64,000 nucleotides of DNA from an uncultured Pelagibacteraceae bacterium (GTDB lineage Bacteria; Pseudomonadota; Alphaproteobacteria; Pelagibacterales; Pelagibacteraceae): NCBI GenBank assembly GCA_902604005.1, contig CACKXH010000001.1:47990-111989 (forward strand), written 5' to 3'. Under the pieces are notes generated by a model. The model saw only the letters and a list, made by a program, of their open reading frames with translations, searched no databases and was not told where the DNA came from. Numbering within the stretch: the first letter of the stretch is position 1; each line of letters opens with the position of its first letter. Positions 16,175 to 25,227 of this stretch are shown one piece after another. Both the position numbers and the translations under genes were made by a program.

Positions 16175-16935
16175 TAATTTTCAAAAGTAATATTATTTCT
16201 AATTTTGATTTTTTTCTTTATGAATTTAATTCCTTTCATCCACAATTTAAACGCTTCAAAATGTATCGCTGAGATAATTTTAAATGTCATAAGTGGGTGT
16301 TTTAAGTAAGATTTAATGAGTTCTTTTGAATTAAAATCTGCTCTTATACCATCTTGAGATGCATATAATATTTTTTCATTTGTTTGATATTGATCAATAA
16401 CTATCGAAATTTTTTCTCCAGGTTTAAGAAGTCTAAAAAAATAATTACAATTCATTTCTATAAATGGAGAAACATGGAATTTCTTTGTGCAATTATGTTG
16501 ATAGAGATTTTTTTCATAATCAACTTTAAAAATGTAAGTGTGTTGTTCCCCAAATGTATTTTTAACTTCATATAAAATACATATTAATTTTTCATTATTG
16601 TCATAGATATAAAAAACACTAAGTGGATTAAATACATATCCAAAAATTCTTGGATAACAGAGAAGTTTTATCTTAATATTCTTTGAATTAATCTTATTTT
16701 TATCTAAATTTTTTTTCACCCATTCGATCAGTGATGAGCCATCTCTATTACCGTGATCTTTTTCATAAAAACTTACTACATTAAATTTGTTATATGAAAA
16801 TAAATTTATTGATTTATCCAATTGATCCAATTCGGACAAATCAATCAAGAGTGAAAAAACACTATATTTAAAAAAGTGAATTTTAGGTTTGAATCTTTTG
16901 TGAATTACAGTTCCATTATAAATTGAGCTAGTCAT
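16174..16935 (-). CDS. DUF1365-family protein
   Basis: A 253-residue protein with DUF1365 marks: YNGTVIHKRFKPKIHFFKYS at the N terminus, LLCYPRIFGYVFNPLSVFYI in the middle, VKNTFGEQHTYIF, and KKFHVSPFIEMNCNYFFRL. Its biochemical activity is not established. Genes of this family nearly always sit between an FAD oxidoreductase and a CFA-type synthase, as here (7-8 bp overlap with the flavoprotein, one base with the synthase), which argues for a joint role in modifying membrane lipids. Confidence 0.88.
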   Translation of the reverse strand: MTSSIYNGTVIHKRFKPKIHFFKYSVFSLLIDLSELDQLDKSINLFSYNKFNVVSFYEKDHGNRDGSSLIEWVKKNLDKNKINSKNIKIKLLCYPRIFGYVFNPLSVFYIYDNNEKLICILYEVKNTFGEQHTYIFKVDYEKNLYQHNCTKKFHVSPFIEMNCNYFFRLLKPGEKISIVIDQYQTNEKILYASQDGIRADFNSKELIKSYLKHPLMTFKIISAIHFEAFKLWMKGIKFIKKKIKIRNNITFEN

Positions 16936-18166
16936 TTAAGTTTTTTAACATTTCAATAGATGATTTTATTCCATCTTCATGAAATCCATAACCAAAATAA
17001 CTTCCACAGAAAAGTATATTTCTTTTATTTTGTAAATTTATAAGCTTACTTTGGAAATCTAATGCAGCTTGATCAAAATAAGGGTGGGTAAATTTTACTT
17101 TTTTTAATATTTTTGATTTATCAATTTCAAAATATGGATTTAAGGTAAGAAATATATTTTGTTCACACTTTAAGTTTTGTAATAAATTTAACCAATAAGT
17201 TATTGAATTTTTTTCAACATCATCTTTACTCATTAAAGAATTCCAAGAACACCAGGCTTTTCTATTTTTGGGCATAACTTTTTCATCTGTATGAATATAA
17301 GCAAAATTTTCTTTATAACTAAAATTTGATAAAATTTTTTTTTCATCCTCAGATGGGTTATCAATAATTGAAAGAGCCTCATCTGCGTGATTTGCTAATA
17401 CAACTTTATCATAATTAAAAAATTCACTTTCACCACCATAATACAAATCTACACCAGAGCTTTTACTAATAATTTTTTTAACAGCATAATTTTTAAAATA
17501 TTCACCATTTAGTTTTGAGATAATTTTTTGAACATAAGTCCTACTTCTATTTGTAACAGTATACCATTGAGGTCTATTACTTAATTTAAATAAACCGTGA
17601 TTTTGAAAAAATTTTAAAAAAAATTTTAATGGCATTGTATTAGACTCGAATGGAGGCATTGACCAAATTGCTGAAACCATGGGTATTAAATGATAATTTA
17701 TGAACTCTTTTGATAATTTATTTTTAACTAAGTATTCACCTAAAGTTGTTCTTTCATCAAAATTTTTTATATCATCACATTTTTTGTAAAAATTTATAAT
17801 ATCAAAAAACATTCTCAAAAATTTCAAATCAAATAAATTTGATCTATTTGAAAAAATACCATTTAAACCTTTTCCACAATATTCAAAATTTGTATTTTCT
17901 ACTGAAACCGAAAAAGACATGTCACTTTTTTCTATATCTATTTTATTTTCTTTAAAAAAATTAATTAAATTAGGATATGTTTTAAAATTAAAAACAATAA
18001 AACCGATATCTACAGCAATTTTTTTTGTATCTAAATTTAGATCAATAGTATGAGAATGCCCTCCAAAATGATCTTCTTTTTCAAACAAGTCTACATGGTG
18101 TTTTTTTGATAAATAATAAGCAGCACTTAAACCTGAAATTCCTGACCCAACTACAGCAATTTTCAT
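16928..18166 (-). CDS. FAD-dependent oxidoreductase (desaturase-like, DUF1365/CFA cluster)
   Basis: A 412-residue flavoprotein with an N-terminal dinucleotide-binding motif IAVVGSGISGLSAAYYLSKK, the DLFEKEDHFGGHSHTI segment of the amine-oxidase/desaturase superfamily and a C-terminal FCGSYFGYGFHEDGIKSSIE FAD-binding stretch. This subfamily (COG2907-like) always occurs with DUF1365 and CFA-type genes. In Rhodobacter sphaeroides such a gene has been assigned to furan fatty acid formation as an acyl-chain desaturase. It begins 6 bp after gcvP on the same strand, so it could be transcribed with the glycine cleavage operon or from a promoter inside gcvP. Confidence 0.87.
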   Translation of the reverse strand: MKIAVVGSGISGLSAAYYLSKKHHVDLFEKEDHFGGHSHTIDLNLDTKKIAVDIGFIVFNFKTYPNLINFFKENKIDIEKSDMSFSVSVENTNFEYCGKGLNGIFSNRSNLFDLKFLRMFFDIINFYKKCDDIKNFDERTTLGEYLVKNKLSKEFINYHLIPMVSAIWSMPPFESNTMPLKFFLKFFQNHGLFKLSNRPQWYTVTNRSRTYVQKIISKLNGEYFKNYAVKKIISKSSGVDLYYGGESEFFNYDKVVLANHADEALSIIDNPSEDEKKILSNFSYKENFAYIHTDEKVMPKNRKAWCSWNSLMSKDDVEKNSITYWLNLLQNLKCEQNIFLTLNPYFEIDKSKILKKVKFTHPYFDQAALDFQSKLINLQNKRNILFCGSYFGYGFHEDGIKSSIEMLKNLND

Positions 18167-18172
18167 TAATTT

Positions 18173-21043
18173 TTATGCTGCATCTTCTTTAAATTCATCC
18201 ATACTTGGACATGTGCAAAAAATATTCTTATCCCCATATACATTATCTACTCTTGCAACAGGAGGCCAGAATTTATTAGCTCTTAAAAATTTAGCAGGGT
18301 AAGCCGCCTCTTCTCGAGAATATTTATGTGTCCAATCATCAGAAGCTAATTCAGTATCTGTGTGAGGAGCATTCTTTATTGGATTGTCAACTTTATCAAA
18401 CTTGCCAGATTTTATTTGATCTATTTCTTGTTTTATTTTTATCAAAGTATCACAAAATCTATCAAGTTCAGGCAAACTCTCACTTTCTGTAGGTTCAATC
18501 ATCATAGTTCCAGCTACAGGCCATGACATTGTTGGTGCATGAAATCCAAAATCAATTAATCTTTTTGCTATATCTTCTTCAGTTACACCTGTTTCTGATT
18601 TAATAGTTCTAATATCAATAATACATTCATGAGCAACATTTCCTTTTGATCCTTTATATAAAATTGGAAAATGATCTTTTAGTCTATGAGCAATATAATT
18701 TGCGTTAAGTATTGCAACTTGAGAAGCAAGCTTTAATCCCTCTGATCCCATCATTTTAATGTACATCCAAGAGATCGATAGAATACTTGAGCTACCCCAA
18801 GGGGCTGCTGAAACTGCTCCAATTCCAGTTGTTGGTCCACAATCTTCAATAACTGGATGATTAGGAAGATAAACTTGTAAATGTCTTTTACATGCAATAG
18901 GTCCCATTCCAGGCCCTCCTCCACCATGTGGAATACAGAATGTTTTGTGTAAGTTTATATGACAAACATCTGGACCAAAATTTCCGGGCTTAGCAATTCC
19001 AACTAATGCATTTAAATTAGCTCCATCCATGTAGACCTGACCACCATGTTTATGAACTAATTCACAAATATCAGTTATTTTTTCCTCAAATACTCCGTGG
19101 GTAGATGGGTAAGTTACCATTAATGCCGCAAGATTTTCAGAATGTTGATCCGCTTTTTTCTTTAAATCTTCAAAGTCAACATTTCCCTCTTTATCACAAT
19201 TAACAACTACCACCTTCATCCCAACCATTTGTGCACTTGCTGGATTAGTACCGTGTGCTGAGCTTGGAATTAAACATATATTACGATTACCCTCGCCTCT
19301 ATTTAAATGATACTTTCGAATAACCATTAAACCTGCATATTCTCCTTGAGCACCTGCGTTAGGTTGTAGGGAAACACCTGAAAAACCAGTTATAGAACGT
19401 AACCAATTTTTTAGATCAGTAAATAGATCTCTAAACCCTTCCATTTGTTCAATTGGAACAAACGGATGAGGTTCTGCAAATTCTTTCCAAGAAATTGGGA
19501 TCATTTCAGCAGCAGCATTTAACTTCATTGTACATGAGCCAAGTGCAATCATTGTTCTATTCAATGCTATATCTTTATCTTCTAATCTTTTTAAATATCT
19601 AAGCATTTCAGTCTCAGAGTGATATAAGTTGAAAACTGGATGTTTTAAATATTTTGAAGTTCTTAATAAGTTTTTTGGAAGATTGGGTAAACTTACTGAT
19701 GGATCTTCTTTTTTGATTGATTCTGCTGCATTAAAAATTTTTAATAGTTGATTTACTCTATATACATTTTTTCTTTCGTCAAATGAGACGGCAAGCATTT
19801 CAGAATTTACTTTTCGTATATTTACTCTTTGGTCCAGAGCATTTTTATAAATTTGATCAGTCTTTTCTTTGGTAATAATTGTAACAGTATCAAAAAAATA
19901 ATTCGAATAAAGTTCATATCCAGACTGTTTTATTTTATCGGCAAAACTTTTTGCCAATTGAGACACTCTTTCAGAAATATTTTTAATTCCGTCTGGACCA
20001 TGATAAATAGCATATGCTGCAGAAACAATTGCTAATAAAGCTTGAGCAGTACAAATATTACTCGTCGCCTTATCTCTTCTGATGTGTTGCTCTCTAGTTT
20101 GTAAGGATAATCTATATGCTTTGTTACCATGTCTATCAACTGATACACCGACAATTCTTCCAGGCATTGATCTTTTGTAATCATCTTTTGTTGCAAAAAA
20201 AGCTGCGTGTGGACCTCCGTATCCCATTGGAATACCAAATCGTTGAGAGCTTCCAACTGCTATATCGGCACCGAGCTCTCTTGGTGTTTTTAGTTTTGCT
20301 AATGCCAACAGATCACAAGCCAATATAGCCTTTCCATTCTTTTTATGAATTTTACTAATTGCTTCACTTGGGTCCTTAATATCTCCTAAAGTTCCAGGAT
20401 ATTGTAAAATTCCACAAACTAAATCTTCCTTTAACTGGTCTAAAACTTCATCTTCTTTACCAACTAAAACTTTTAATCCCATCGGTTCAGCTCTTGTTTG
20501 AATTACATTTATTGTTTGTGGAAGACAATCTTCAGAAACAAAAACTAAATTACTATCTTTTTTATTTAATCTGTGACTTAAACCCATAGCCTCTGCAGCT
20601 GCTGTACCTTCATCTAATAAAGAGGCATTAGCAATATCCATTCCTGTGAAGTCAACGATCATTTGTTGAAAGTTCAATAACATCTCAAGTCTTCCTTGAG
20701 CTACCTCAGGCTGATAAGGTGTATATGAAGTATACCAACCTGGATTTTCTAGAATATTCCTTAAGATTACATAGGGTGTATATGTTCCATAATAACCCAT
20801 ACCAATAAAATTTGAGTAAACTTCATTTTTTTTAGACATTACTCTTAATTTTCTTAAAGCCTCGTACTCTGAGTTTGACTCACCAATATTAAGTTCACCT
20901 TTAAATTTTATTTTTTCTGGAACAGTATTGCTAATTAAGTCATCTAATGATTTATAATTTAATTCTTGTAACATTTTTGATTGGTCTTCCTTAGAGGGTC
21001 CAATGTGTCTTTTTAAAAAATCTTTTTCTGAATTTGGTAACAT
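18173..21043 (-). CDS. gcvP: Glycine dehydrogenase (decarboxylating), P protein
   Basis: PLP enzyme that decarboxylates glycine and passes the aminomethyl group to lipoyl-GcvH. The 956-residue length is that of a full, unsplit P protein. The N-terminal half has FIGMGYYGTYTPYVILRNI and YTSYTPYQPEVAQGRLE; the C-terminal half has the PLP lysine in HINLHKTFCIPHGGGGPGMG and the glycine-rich loop following it, plus SSAHGTNPASA and YPSTHGVFEE. It overlaps gcvH by one base and is the third gene of gcvTHP. The operon is controlled by the tandem glycine riboswitch ahead of gcvT. Confidence 0.97.
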   Translation of the reverse strand: MLPNSEKDFLKRHIGPSKEDQSKMLQELNYKSLDDLISNTVPEKIKFKGELNIGESNSEYEALRKLRVMSKKNEVYSNFIGMGYYGTYTPYVILRNILENPGWYTSYTPYQPEVAQGRLEMLLNFQQMIVDFTGMDIANASLLDEGTAAAEAMGLSHRLNKKDSNLVFVSEDCLPQTINVIQTRAEPMGLKVLVGKEDEVLDQLKEDLVCGILQYPGTLGDIKDPSEAISKIHKKNGKAILACDLLALAKLKTPRELGADIAVGSSQRFGIPMGYGGPHAAFFATKDDYKRSMPGRIVGVSVDRHGNKAYRLSLQTREQHIRRDKATSNICTAQALLAIVSAAYAIYHGPDGIKNISERVSQLAKSFADKIKQSGYELYSNYFFDTVTIITKEKTDQIYKNALDQRVNIRKVNSEMLAVSFDERKNVYRVNQLLKIFNAAESIKKEDPSVSLPNLPKNLLRTSKYLKHPVFNLYHSETEMLRYLKRLEDKDIALNRTMIALGSCTMKLNAAAEMIPISWKEFAEPHPFVPIEQMEGFRDLFTDLKNWLRSITGFSGVSLQPNAGAQGEYAGLMVIRKYHLNRGEGNRNICLIPSSAHGTNPASAQMVGMKVVVVNCDKEGNVDFEDLKKKADQHSENLAALMVTYPSTHGVFEEKITDICELVHKHGGQVYMDGANLNALVGIAKPGNFGPDVCHINLHKTFCIPHGGGGPGMGPIACKRHLQVYLPNHPVIEDCGPTTGIGAVSAAPWGSSSILSISWMYIKMMGSEGLKLASQVAILNANYIAHRLKDHFPILYKGSKGNVAHECIIDIRTIKSETGVTEEDIAKRLIDFGFHAPTMSWPVAGTMMIEPTESESLPELDRFCDTLIKIKQEIDQIKSGKFDKVDNPIKNAPHTDTELASDDWTHKYSREEAAYPAKFLRANKFWPPVARVDNVYGDKNIFCTCPSMDEFKEDAA

Positions 21044-21423
21044 TATGCTGAAGTCTCCTTTGCAAATTTATCGTAATCGTCTTTATTCATTAAAGTATCC
21101 ATTTCTGATGGATCTTTTATTTTTAGTTTAAAAAACCATGCTGAATCCTCTGGATCCTGATTAATCTTTGATGGATCATCTACTATGGCTTGATTTGTTT
21201 CAACTACCTCACCGCTCACAGGAGTGTATACATCGCTAGCAGCTTTCGTCGACTCAACAACACCAGCAGTTCCATCTTTTTCTACATTAGAACCCTTTTC
21301 TGGAAGTTCTGCAAAAACTATATCACCTAACATCTCTGTTGCATGTTTTGTAATTCCAATTGTTGCTACATCTCCCTCTAATTTAATCCACTCATGTTCT
21401 TTAGAATATTTTACTTCGCTCAT
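21043..21423 (-). CDS. gcvH: Glycine cleavage system H protein
   Basis: Lipoyl carrier that shuttles the aminomethyl intermediate between the P, T and L proteins. At 126 residues it has the normal size. The lipoylated residue is Lys60 in [26 protein letters not shown] opens the protein and [13 protein letters not shown] residues ([12 protein letters not shown]) close it. It overlaps gcvT by 4 bp and gcvP by one base, so translation of the three is probably coupled. The L protein (lipoamide dehydrogenase) is not in the window and is presumably shared with 2-oxoacid dehydrogenases. Confidence 0.97.
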   Translation of the reverse strand: MSEVKYSKEHEWIKLEGDVATIGITKHATEMLGDIVFAELPEKGSNVEKDGTAGVVESTKAASDVYTPVSGEVVETNQAIVDDPSKINQDPEDSAWFFKLKIKDPSEMDTLMNKDDYDKFAKETSA

Positions 21424-22526
21424 TTTACTGCCCCTTTCACATAACTTTTTTTATAAAATGGTAATCCACAAATATTTGCTGGATGTTTTTTTCCTCTTAC
21501 TTCTAAGAAAACTTTTGTATCTTTTTTTGAAAATTCATTTTCTATATAACCCATTGCTACAGGTCCATTTACGCTTGGTCCAAATGTACCACTTGTAATT
21601 TCTCCAATATGAACATTTAGTTGATTAAATATCTTTGTTTTTTCTCTAGCAATTATTCTTCCCTCAGGTTTAATTCCAACCCTAATTTTACTAACACCAT
21701 TATTTAATTGTTTAATGATTATATCAGAGCCTATAAAATCTCCCTTGGATATTCTTTCTTTTGAAATTGCCCATTTTAAATTTGCTTCAACTGGAGTTTT
21801 ATCTTTATCAAGATCATGACCATATAAACACAAACCAGCTTCCAATCTCAAAGTATCCCTTGCTCCTAAACCTATTAATTTGGATCCTTTGTTGATCAAT
21901 TCTCTGGTTAATTTATCTACAAAATCATTCGGGATCGATATCTCAAAGCCATCTTCACCTGTATATCCAGATCGAGTAATATAAATTTTGTGATCTTGAA
22001 ATGAAAACCAGTTTCCTGTCATAAAATTTAGATCTGTTACTCCATCAATAACATCATTTAGGATTTGTGAAGATTTAGGACCCTGAATTGCAATTAAAGA
22101 TCTATTTTCATCCAAAAACATTTGGTACTTTTCCTCAAGTAATTCCTTTAAAATTTTGAAGTCATTATCTTTACATGCTGCATTGAGAATTATTAAAAAA
22201 CCTTCATTTGTTTTTGTTATAATTAAATCATCTTGTATCCCAGCATCTTTATCCATTAAGAAGCTATATTTTGAATGATTTAATTTTAAATTTTTCAAAT
22301 CTAAAGGGAAAATTTTTTCTAAATCTTTGATTAGGTCTTCACCGCCATAAATAAATAATTGACCCATATGAGAAACGTCAAAAATACCAGAATGATTTCT
22401 TGTGAATTTATGTTCTTCTACTATACCTTCAGAATATTGAATGGGCATTTGATAACCTGCAAATTCAACAAACTTTGCACTGTTTTCTTGATGTAATTGG
22501 TACAGCGATGTTTTTTTTATATTCAT
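21420..22526 (-). CDS. gcvT: Glycine cleavage system T protein (aminomethyltransferase)
   Basis: Releases ammonia from the aminomethyl-lipoyl intermediate and forms methylene-tetrahydrofolate. The 368 residues match the family. Conserved parts are [32 protein letters not shown], the folate-site [11 protein letters not shown] with its Asp, and [20 protein letters not shown]. The start is the ATG at 22526; no other in-frame ATG lies nearby. The start codon and the only plausible ribosome-binding purines (AAAGAG) are inside the closing helix of the second glycine aptamer, so riboswitch folding should act directly on initiation. Confidence 0.97.
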   Translation of the reverse strand: MNIKKTSLYQLHQENSAKFVEFAGYQMPIQYSEGIVEEHKFTRNHSGIFDVSHMGQLFIYGGEDLIKDLEKIFPLDLKNLKLNHSKYSFLMDKDAGIQDDLIITKTNEGFLIILNAACKDNDFKILKELLEEKYQMFLDENRSLIAIQGPKSSQILNDVIDGVTDLNFMTGNWFSFQDHKIYITRSGYTGEDGFEISIPNDFVDKLTRELINKGSKLIGLGARDTLRLEAGLCLYGHDLDKDKTPVEANLKWAISKERISKGDFIGSDIIIKQLNNGVSKIRVGIKPEGRIIAREKTKIFNQLNVHIGEITSGTFGPSVNGPVAMGYIENEFSKKDTKVFLEVRGKKHPANICGLPFYKKSYVKGAVK

Positions 22527-22686
22527 ATTAACTCTTTGTACCCATCTGTATATTTGCCTGAGAGTTTTACTCCTTCGGCGAGAATTAAATCTCTTTCCAG
22601 AGTTAATATGCTACGGTCCTTTTTACCTGAGAGATTCCTGGGTGGTTGCTCCTTCGGTGCTACGATATTCTGTAGTCTCTCCCGTA
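22525..22686 (-). ncRNA. Tandem glycine riboswitch upstream of gcvTHP
   Basis: Two consecutive glycine aptamers read leftwards. The first contains GGGAGAGAC, then AGCACCGAAGGAGCAA and AATCTCTCAGGTAAAAAGGACC. The second contains CTCTGGAAAGAGA, TCGCCGAAGGAGTAAA and ACTCTCAGGCAAA with a terminal ACAGATGGG. These are the standard conserved glycine-aptamer strings. The closing P1 helix of aptamer two pairs 22599-22609 with 22525-22535 over 11 perfect base pairs, and the downstream strand includes the A and U of the gcvT start codon. Glycine riboswitches ahead of gcvT are known in SAR11. Confidence 0.95.
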
Positions 22687-22691
22687 ATCAG

Positions 22692-22720
22692 ATAATCTTA
22701 CATGTATGTGAAAAAGTCAA
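22692..22720 (-). promoter_or_regulatory. Candidate sigma-70 promoter of the gcv operon
   Basis: On the minus strand TTGACT (22720-22715) and GATTAT (22697-22692) are separated by 17 bp. This would start transcription about 7-10 bases ahead of the first riboswitch aptamer, as expected. The -35 element overlaps the stop codon region of the upstream DMT permease gene. Identified by consensus and spacing only. Confidence 0.5.
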
Positions 22721-23595
22721 TCAGAAACAATTTTTTTTCGCTTATTTAAAAGTGAATAAAACTGAAGTAATACTGCAAAAAGTATAATTGCACCTCCTAT
22801 TAATCCAAACATTGAAGGTCTTTCACTTACAAATAGAAATGCCCATATCGGTCCTAAAACAGATTCGGATAACATTATTATTCCTACCCTTGCAGATGGA
22901 GTTGTTCTTGCACCAATTGTTATAAATATAAAACCAAAACCAACTTGAAAAAAACCAGCTAGAAAACCTAAAAAAATATCATGAGGAGATATCATTATTT
23001 TAGTTGAGAGCAAAAATCCAAAAAAACATGAACATACTCCAGCTACAAATTGAGCTGGGACCATGTCTACGGTTGGATATTTTCTTATTATTATAATTAA
23101 AATTGCAAAAACTATTGGCATTGAAAATGCTGCCAGGTTTCCAGATAACTCACCTGGTGTGAGTGAATTTCCAACCATCAATAAAACACCTATCATTGCT
23201 AGAATAATTGAAGTTAGAGTTGTAATGTTTATTTTTTCTTTTAAAAAAAAATACCCAAATACTGCAAGAAATAGTATTTGAAGTGAAATGATAAAATTAG
23301 TATTTGCAACTGTCGTATTATACATTGCAAAAACATAACCACAGAAACCAACAGATAATATTATTCCACCAAAAAATCCTGGTAAACCTGAAACGTAGAA
23401 TGATTTCAAAGTTTTTCCTTTATAGCTAATAATTAAGAAAGCTAAAACAGTAAGAGAAAAAAATAAAGACCTCCAAAATAAAATTTGCCATAAAGTTGCA
23501 CCCTCAAATGATTTAACAAGTAAACCACCAAAACTTAAACTTAATGCTCCTAAAAAGATTAATAATGGGCCAGGTAAGTTTCTAATGAAAGTCAT
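22717..23595 (-). CDS. DMT-superfamily (EamA) permease
   Basis: A 292-residue inner-membrane protein with about ten helices in two EamA repeats. Characteristic segments are FGGLLVKSFEGATLWQILFW, IISLQILFLAVFGYFFLKEK in repeat one, and IIMLSESVLGPIWAFLFVSE in repeat two. The substrate is not predictable. It overlaps pxpC by one base and follows pxpB-pxpC in the same direction, so it may move an amino acid or 5-oxoproline-related compound; that is inference from the operon. Its 3' end carries the candidate gcv promoter. Confidence 0.85.
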   Translation of the reverse strand: MTFIRNLPGPLLIFLGALSLSFGGLLVKSFEGATLWQILFWRSLFFSLTVLAFLIISYKGKTLKSFYVSGLPGFFGGIILSVGFCGYVFAMYNTTVANTNFIISLQILFLAVFGYFFLKEKINITTLTSIILAMIGVLLMVGNSLTPGELSGNLAAFSMPIVFAILIIIIRKYPTVDMVPAQFVAGVCSCFFGFLLSTKIMISPHDIFLGFLAGFFQVGFGFIFITIGARTTPSARVGIIMLSESVLGPIWAFLFVSERPSMFGLIGGAIILFAVLLQFYSLLNKRKKIVSD

Positions 23596-24539
23596 TATAT
23601 TTGTGAAATTAGGTTTTGAGTCTCTAAGTCATATAGTTTAAATAAAGTTTCTGCACTAGATAATTCGACTTCTTGGAATTTAATTTTTGAACCAGGCGTA
23701 AGTTGAACCAATTTGTCATAATCAGCACTGATAACAACTCCTATTTTAGGATAACCTCCAATAGTCCCATGATCAGAAAGCATAATAATTGGATTTCCAT
23801 CTGCAGGTACCTGAATTACTCCTTTTATTAAACCTTCAGATTTTATGTTGGTATCAACAATATTTTCAATTTTTGGTCCATCTAATCTCATTCCCATACG
23901 ATCTGATAATTTTGATACAACAAATTCCTTATCAAAAAAAATATTTTTTCCCTTATCCGAAAAATAATTAAAATTTGTTCCTTTAATAACTCTTATTTTT
24001 TCTATTTTTGTGTTTATATAATTTAGCTTTTTATCATTTAAGTTTTTATTAATTTTAGAAATATATATTTTTTGTGCATCTTTCATTCTTTTTCCATTAT
24101 TAGCACCTATATTTGCTTTCGTATTAATAGAGCAACTAGACCATTGATATTCTAAATTAAATTTCCCACTAATGGCTAAATATCCGTAAACAGATTTATT
24201 AGTTGTCATAATATCTATTTCATCACCATTTTCTAATGTGAAAGATTGATAACAATTTCCCTCAATATCATTATTATTTTTTTTGATTACAAATTTTACA
24301 TCCCCAGTAATTGCACATTTAATATTGTCACCAAAATACTTCAACAATGGACCTTGATAAGCAAATTCAATTACTGGAGAATTAGTTTTATTCCCGACAA
24401 GCTTGTTAGAAATTTGAAAGTTTCTATTATCCATTGCCCCACTAAATGGAATACCAATATGATAAAGATTACTTCTACCTTGGTCTTGAAATGTTGTGTT
24501 AATTCCAGCTCTTTTAATCTCAAAATAATTTTTATTCAT
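23595..24539 (-). CDS. pxpC: 5-oxoprolinase subunit PxpC (biotin-dependent carboxyltransferase-like)
   Basis: Part of the PxpABC ATP-dependent 5-oxoprolinase that turns 5-oxoproline back to glutamate. The chosen ATG at 24539 gives 314 residues and an 8 bp overlap with pxpB; upstream ATGs at 24548 and 24575 would extend deeper into pxpB. Family marks are FEIKRAGINTTFQDQGR at the N terminus, GIPFSGAMDNRNF, VIEFAYQGP, DRMGMRLDGP and VPADGNPIIMLSDHGTIGGY. It is co-directional with pxpB and a DMT permease. Confidence 0.9.
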   Translation of the reverse strand: MNKNYFEIKRAGINTTFQDQGRSNLYHIGIPFSGAMDNRNFQISNKLVGNKTNSPVIEFAYQGPLLKYFGDNIKCAITGDVKFVIKKNNNDIEGNCYQSFTLENGDEIDIMTTNKSVYGYLAISGKFNLEYQWSSCSINTKANIGANNGKRMKDAQKIYISKINKNLNDKKLNYINTKIEKIRVIKGTNFNYFSDKGKNIFFDKEFVVSKLSDRMGMRLDGPKIENIVDTNIKSEGLIKGVIQVPADGNPIIMLSDHGTIGGYPKIGVVISADYDKLVQLTPGSKIKFQEVELSSAETLFKLYDLETQNLISQI

Positions 24540-25206
24540 TGTAATCATTGTATTGGTCTTTTGTAATTTGCTCAAAAGTAACTACATCACCTGGATTAAT
24601 TAAATTTGGATTATTCTCCTTAGCGCTATCAAAAATGACACTTGGTGTATTCCCGATAATATTCCATCCACCTGGACTTTCAAATGTATAAATATTTGCA
24701 AATTGTTCTGTAAGTCCAACTGAACCTTTTGGCACTTTTACTCTAGGTGTCTCCAAACGTTTTGCTCGTAATGCAATTTCTAGATCTCCCAAAAAAGGCA
24801 TCCCTGCTATAAAACCAGTCATATAACAAAAAAATTCTTTATTAAAAAATTTTTCATAAATTTTATCTCGACTTATTTTTAATTTCTCCTCTAGTCTTTT
24901 TATGTCGAGTGAAAATTTTTCATCACAACAAACTGGGATCCTAATTTTGTTACTCTCTAAATTATCATCATTAACAACATTTAAATTTTCGATTAATTTT
25001 TTAATAGTTAAAAAATTTTTTTTACGTAAATCAAATGAAATAATTAATTTATTATAAGATGGAGTTAAATTATTTATGCCGTCAATATTTTCTTTTTGAA
25101 TACTTTTAAAATAACGTATTACTTTATTGTTTACATCTTTATTTACCTCAGTTCCAAAATCACAATATAAAGCTGCGTCACCAAGATTTGATATATTTTT
25201 TATCAT
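24532..25206 (-). CDS. pxpB: 5-oxoprolinase subunit PxpB (KipI-like)
   Basis: Second component of the 5-oxoprolinase complex. The 224-residue protein has the AHS1/KipI features GDAALYCDFG near the start, VCCDEKFSLDIKRLEEKL, FFCYMTGFIAGMPFLGDL, KRLETPRVKVPKGSVGL and SPGGWNIIGNTP. Length agrees with the family. It reads away from pxpA; only about 21 bp separate the likely start codons, so the two divergent promoters must overlap the coding ends. Confidence 0.92.
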   Translation of the reverse strand: MIKNISNLGDAALYCDFGTEVNKDVNNKVIRYFKSIQKENIDGINNLTPSYNKLIISFDLRKKNFLTIKKLIENLNVVNDDNLESNKIRIPVCCDEKFSLDIKRLEEKLKISRDKIYEKFFNKEFFCYMTGFIAGMPFLGDLEIALRAKRLETPRVKVPKGSVGLTEQFANIYTFESPGGWNIIGNTPSVIFDSAKENNPNLINPGDVVTFEQITKDQYNDYNE

Positions 25207-25227
25207 GCCATGTTATACTTACAAATT

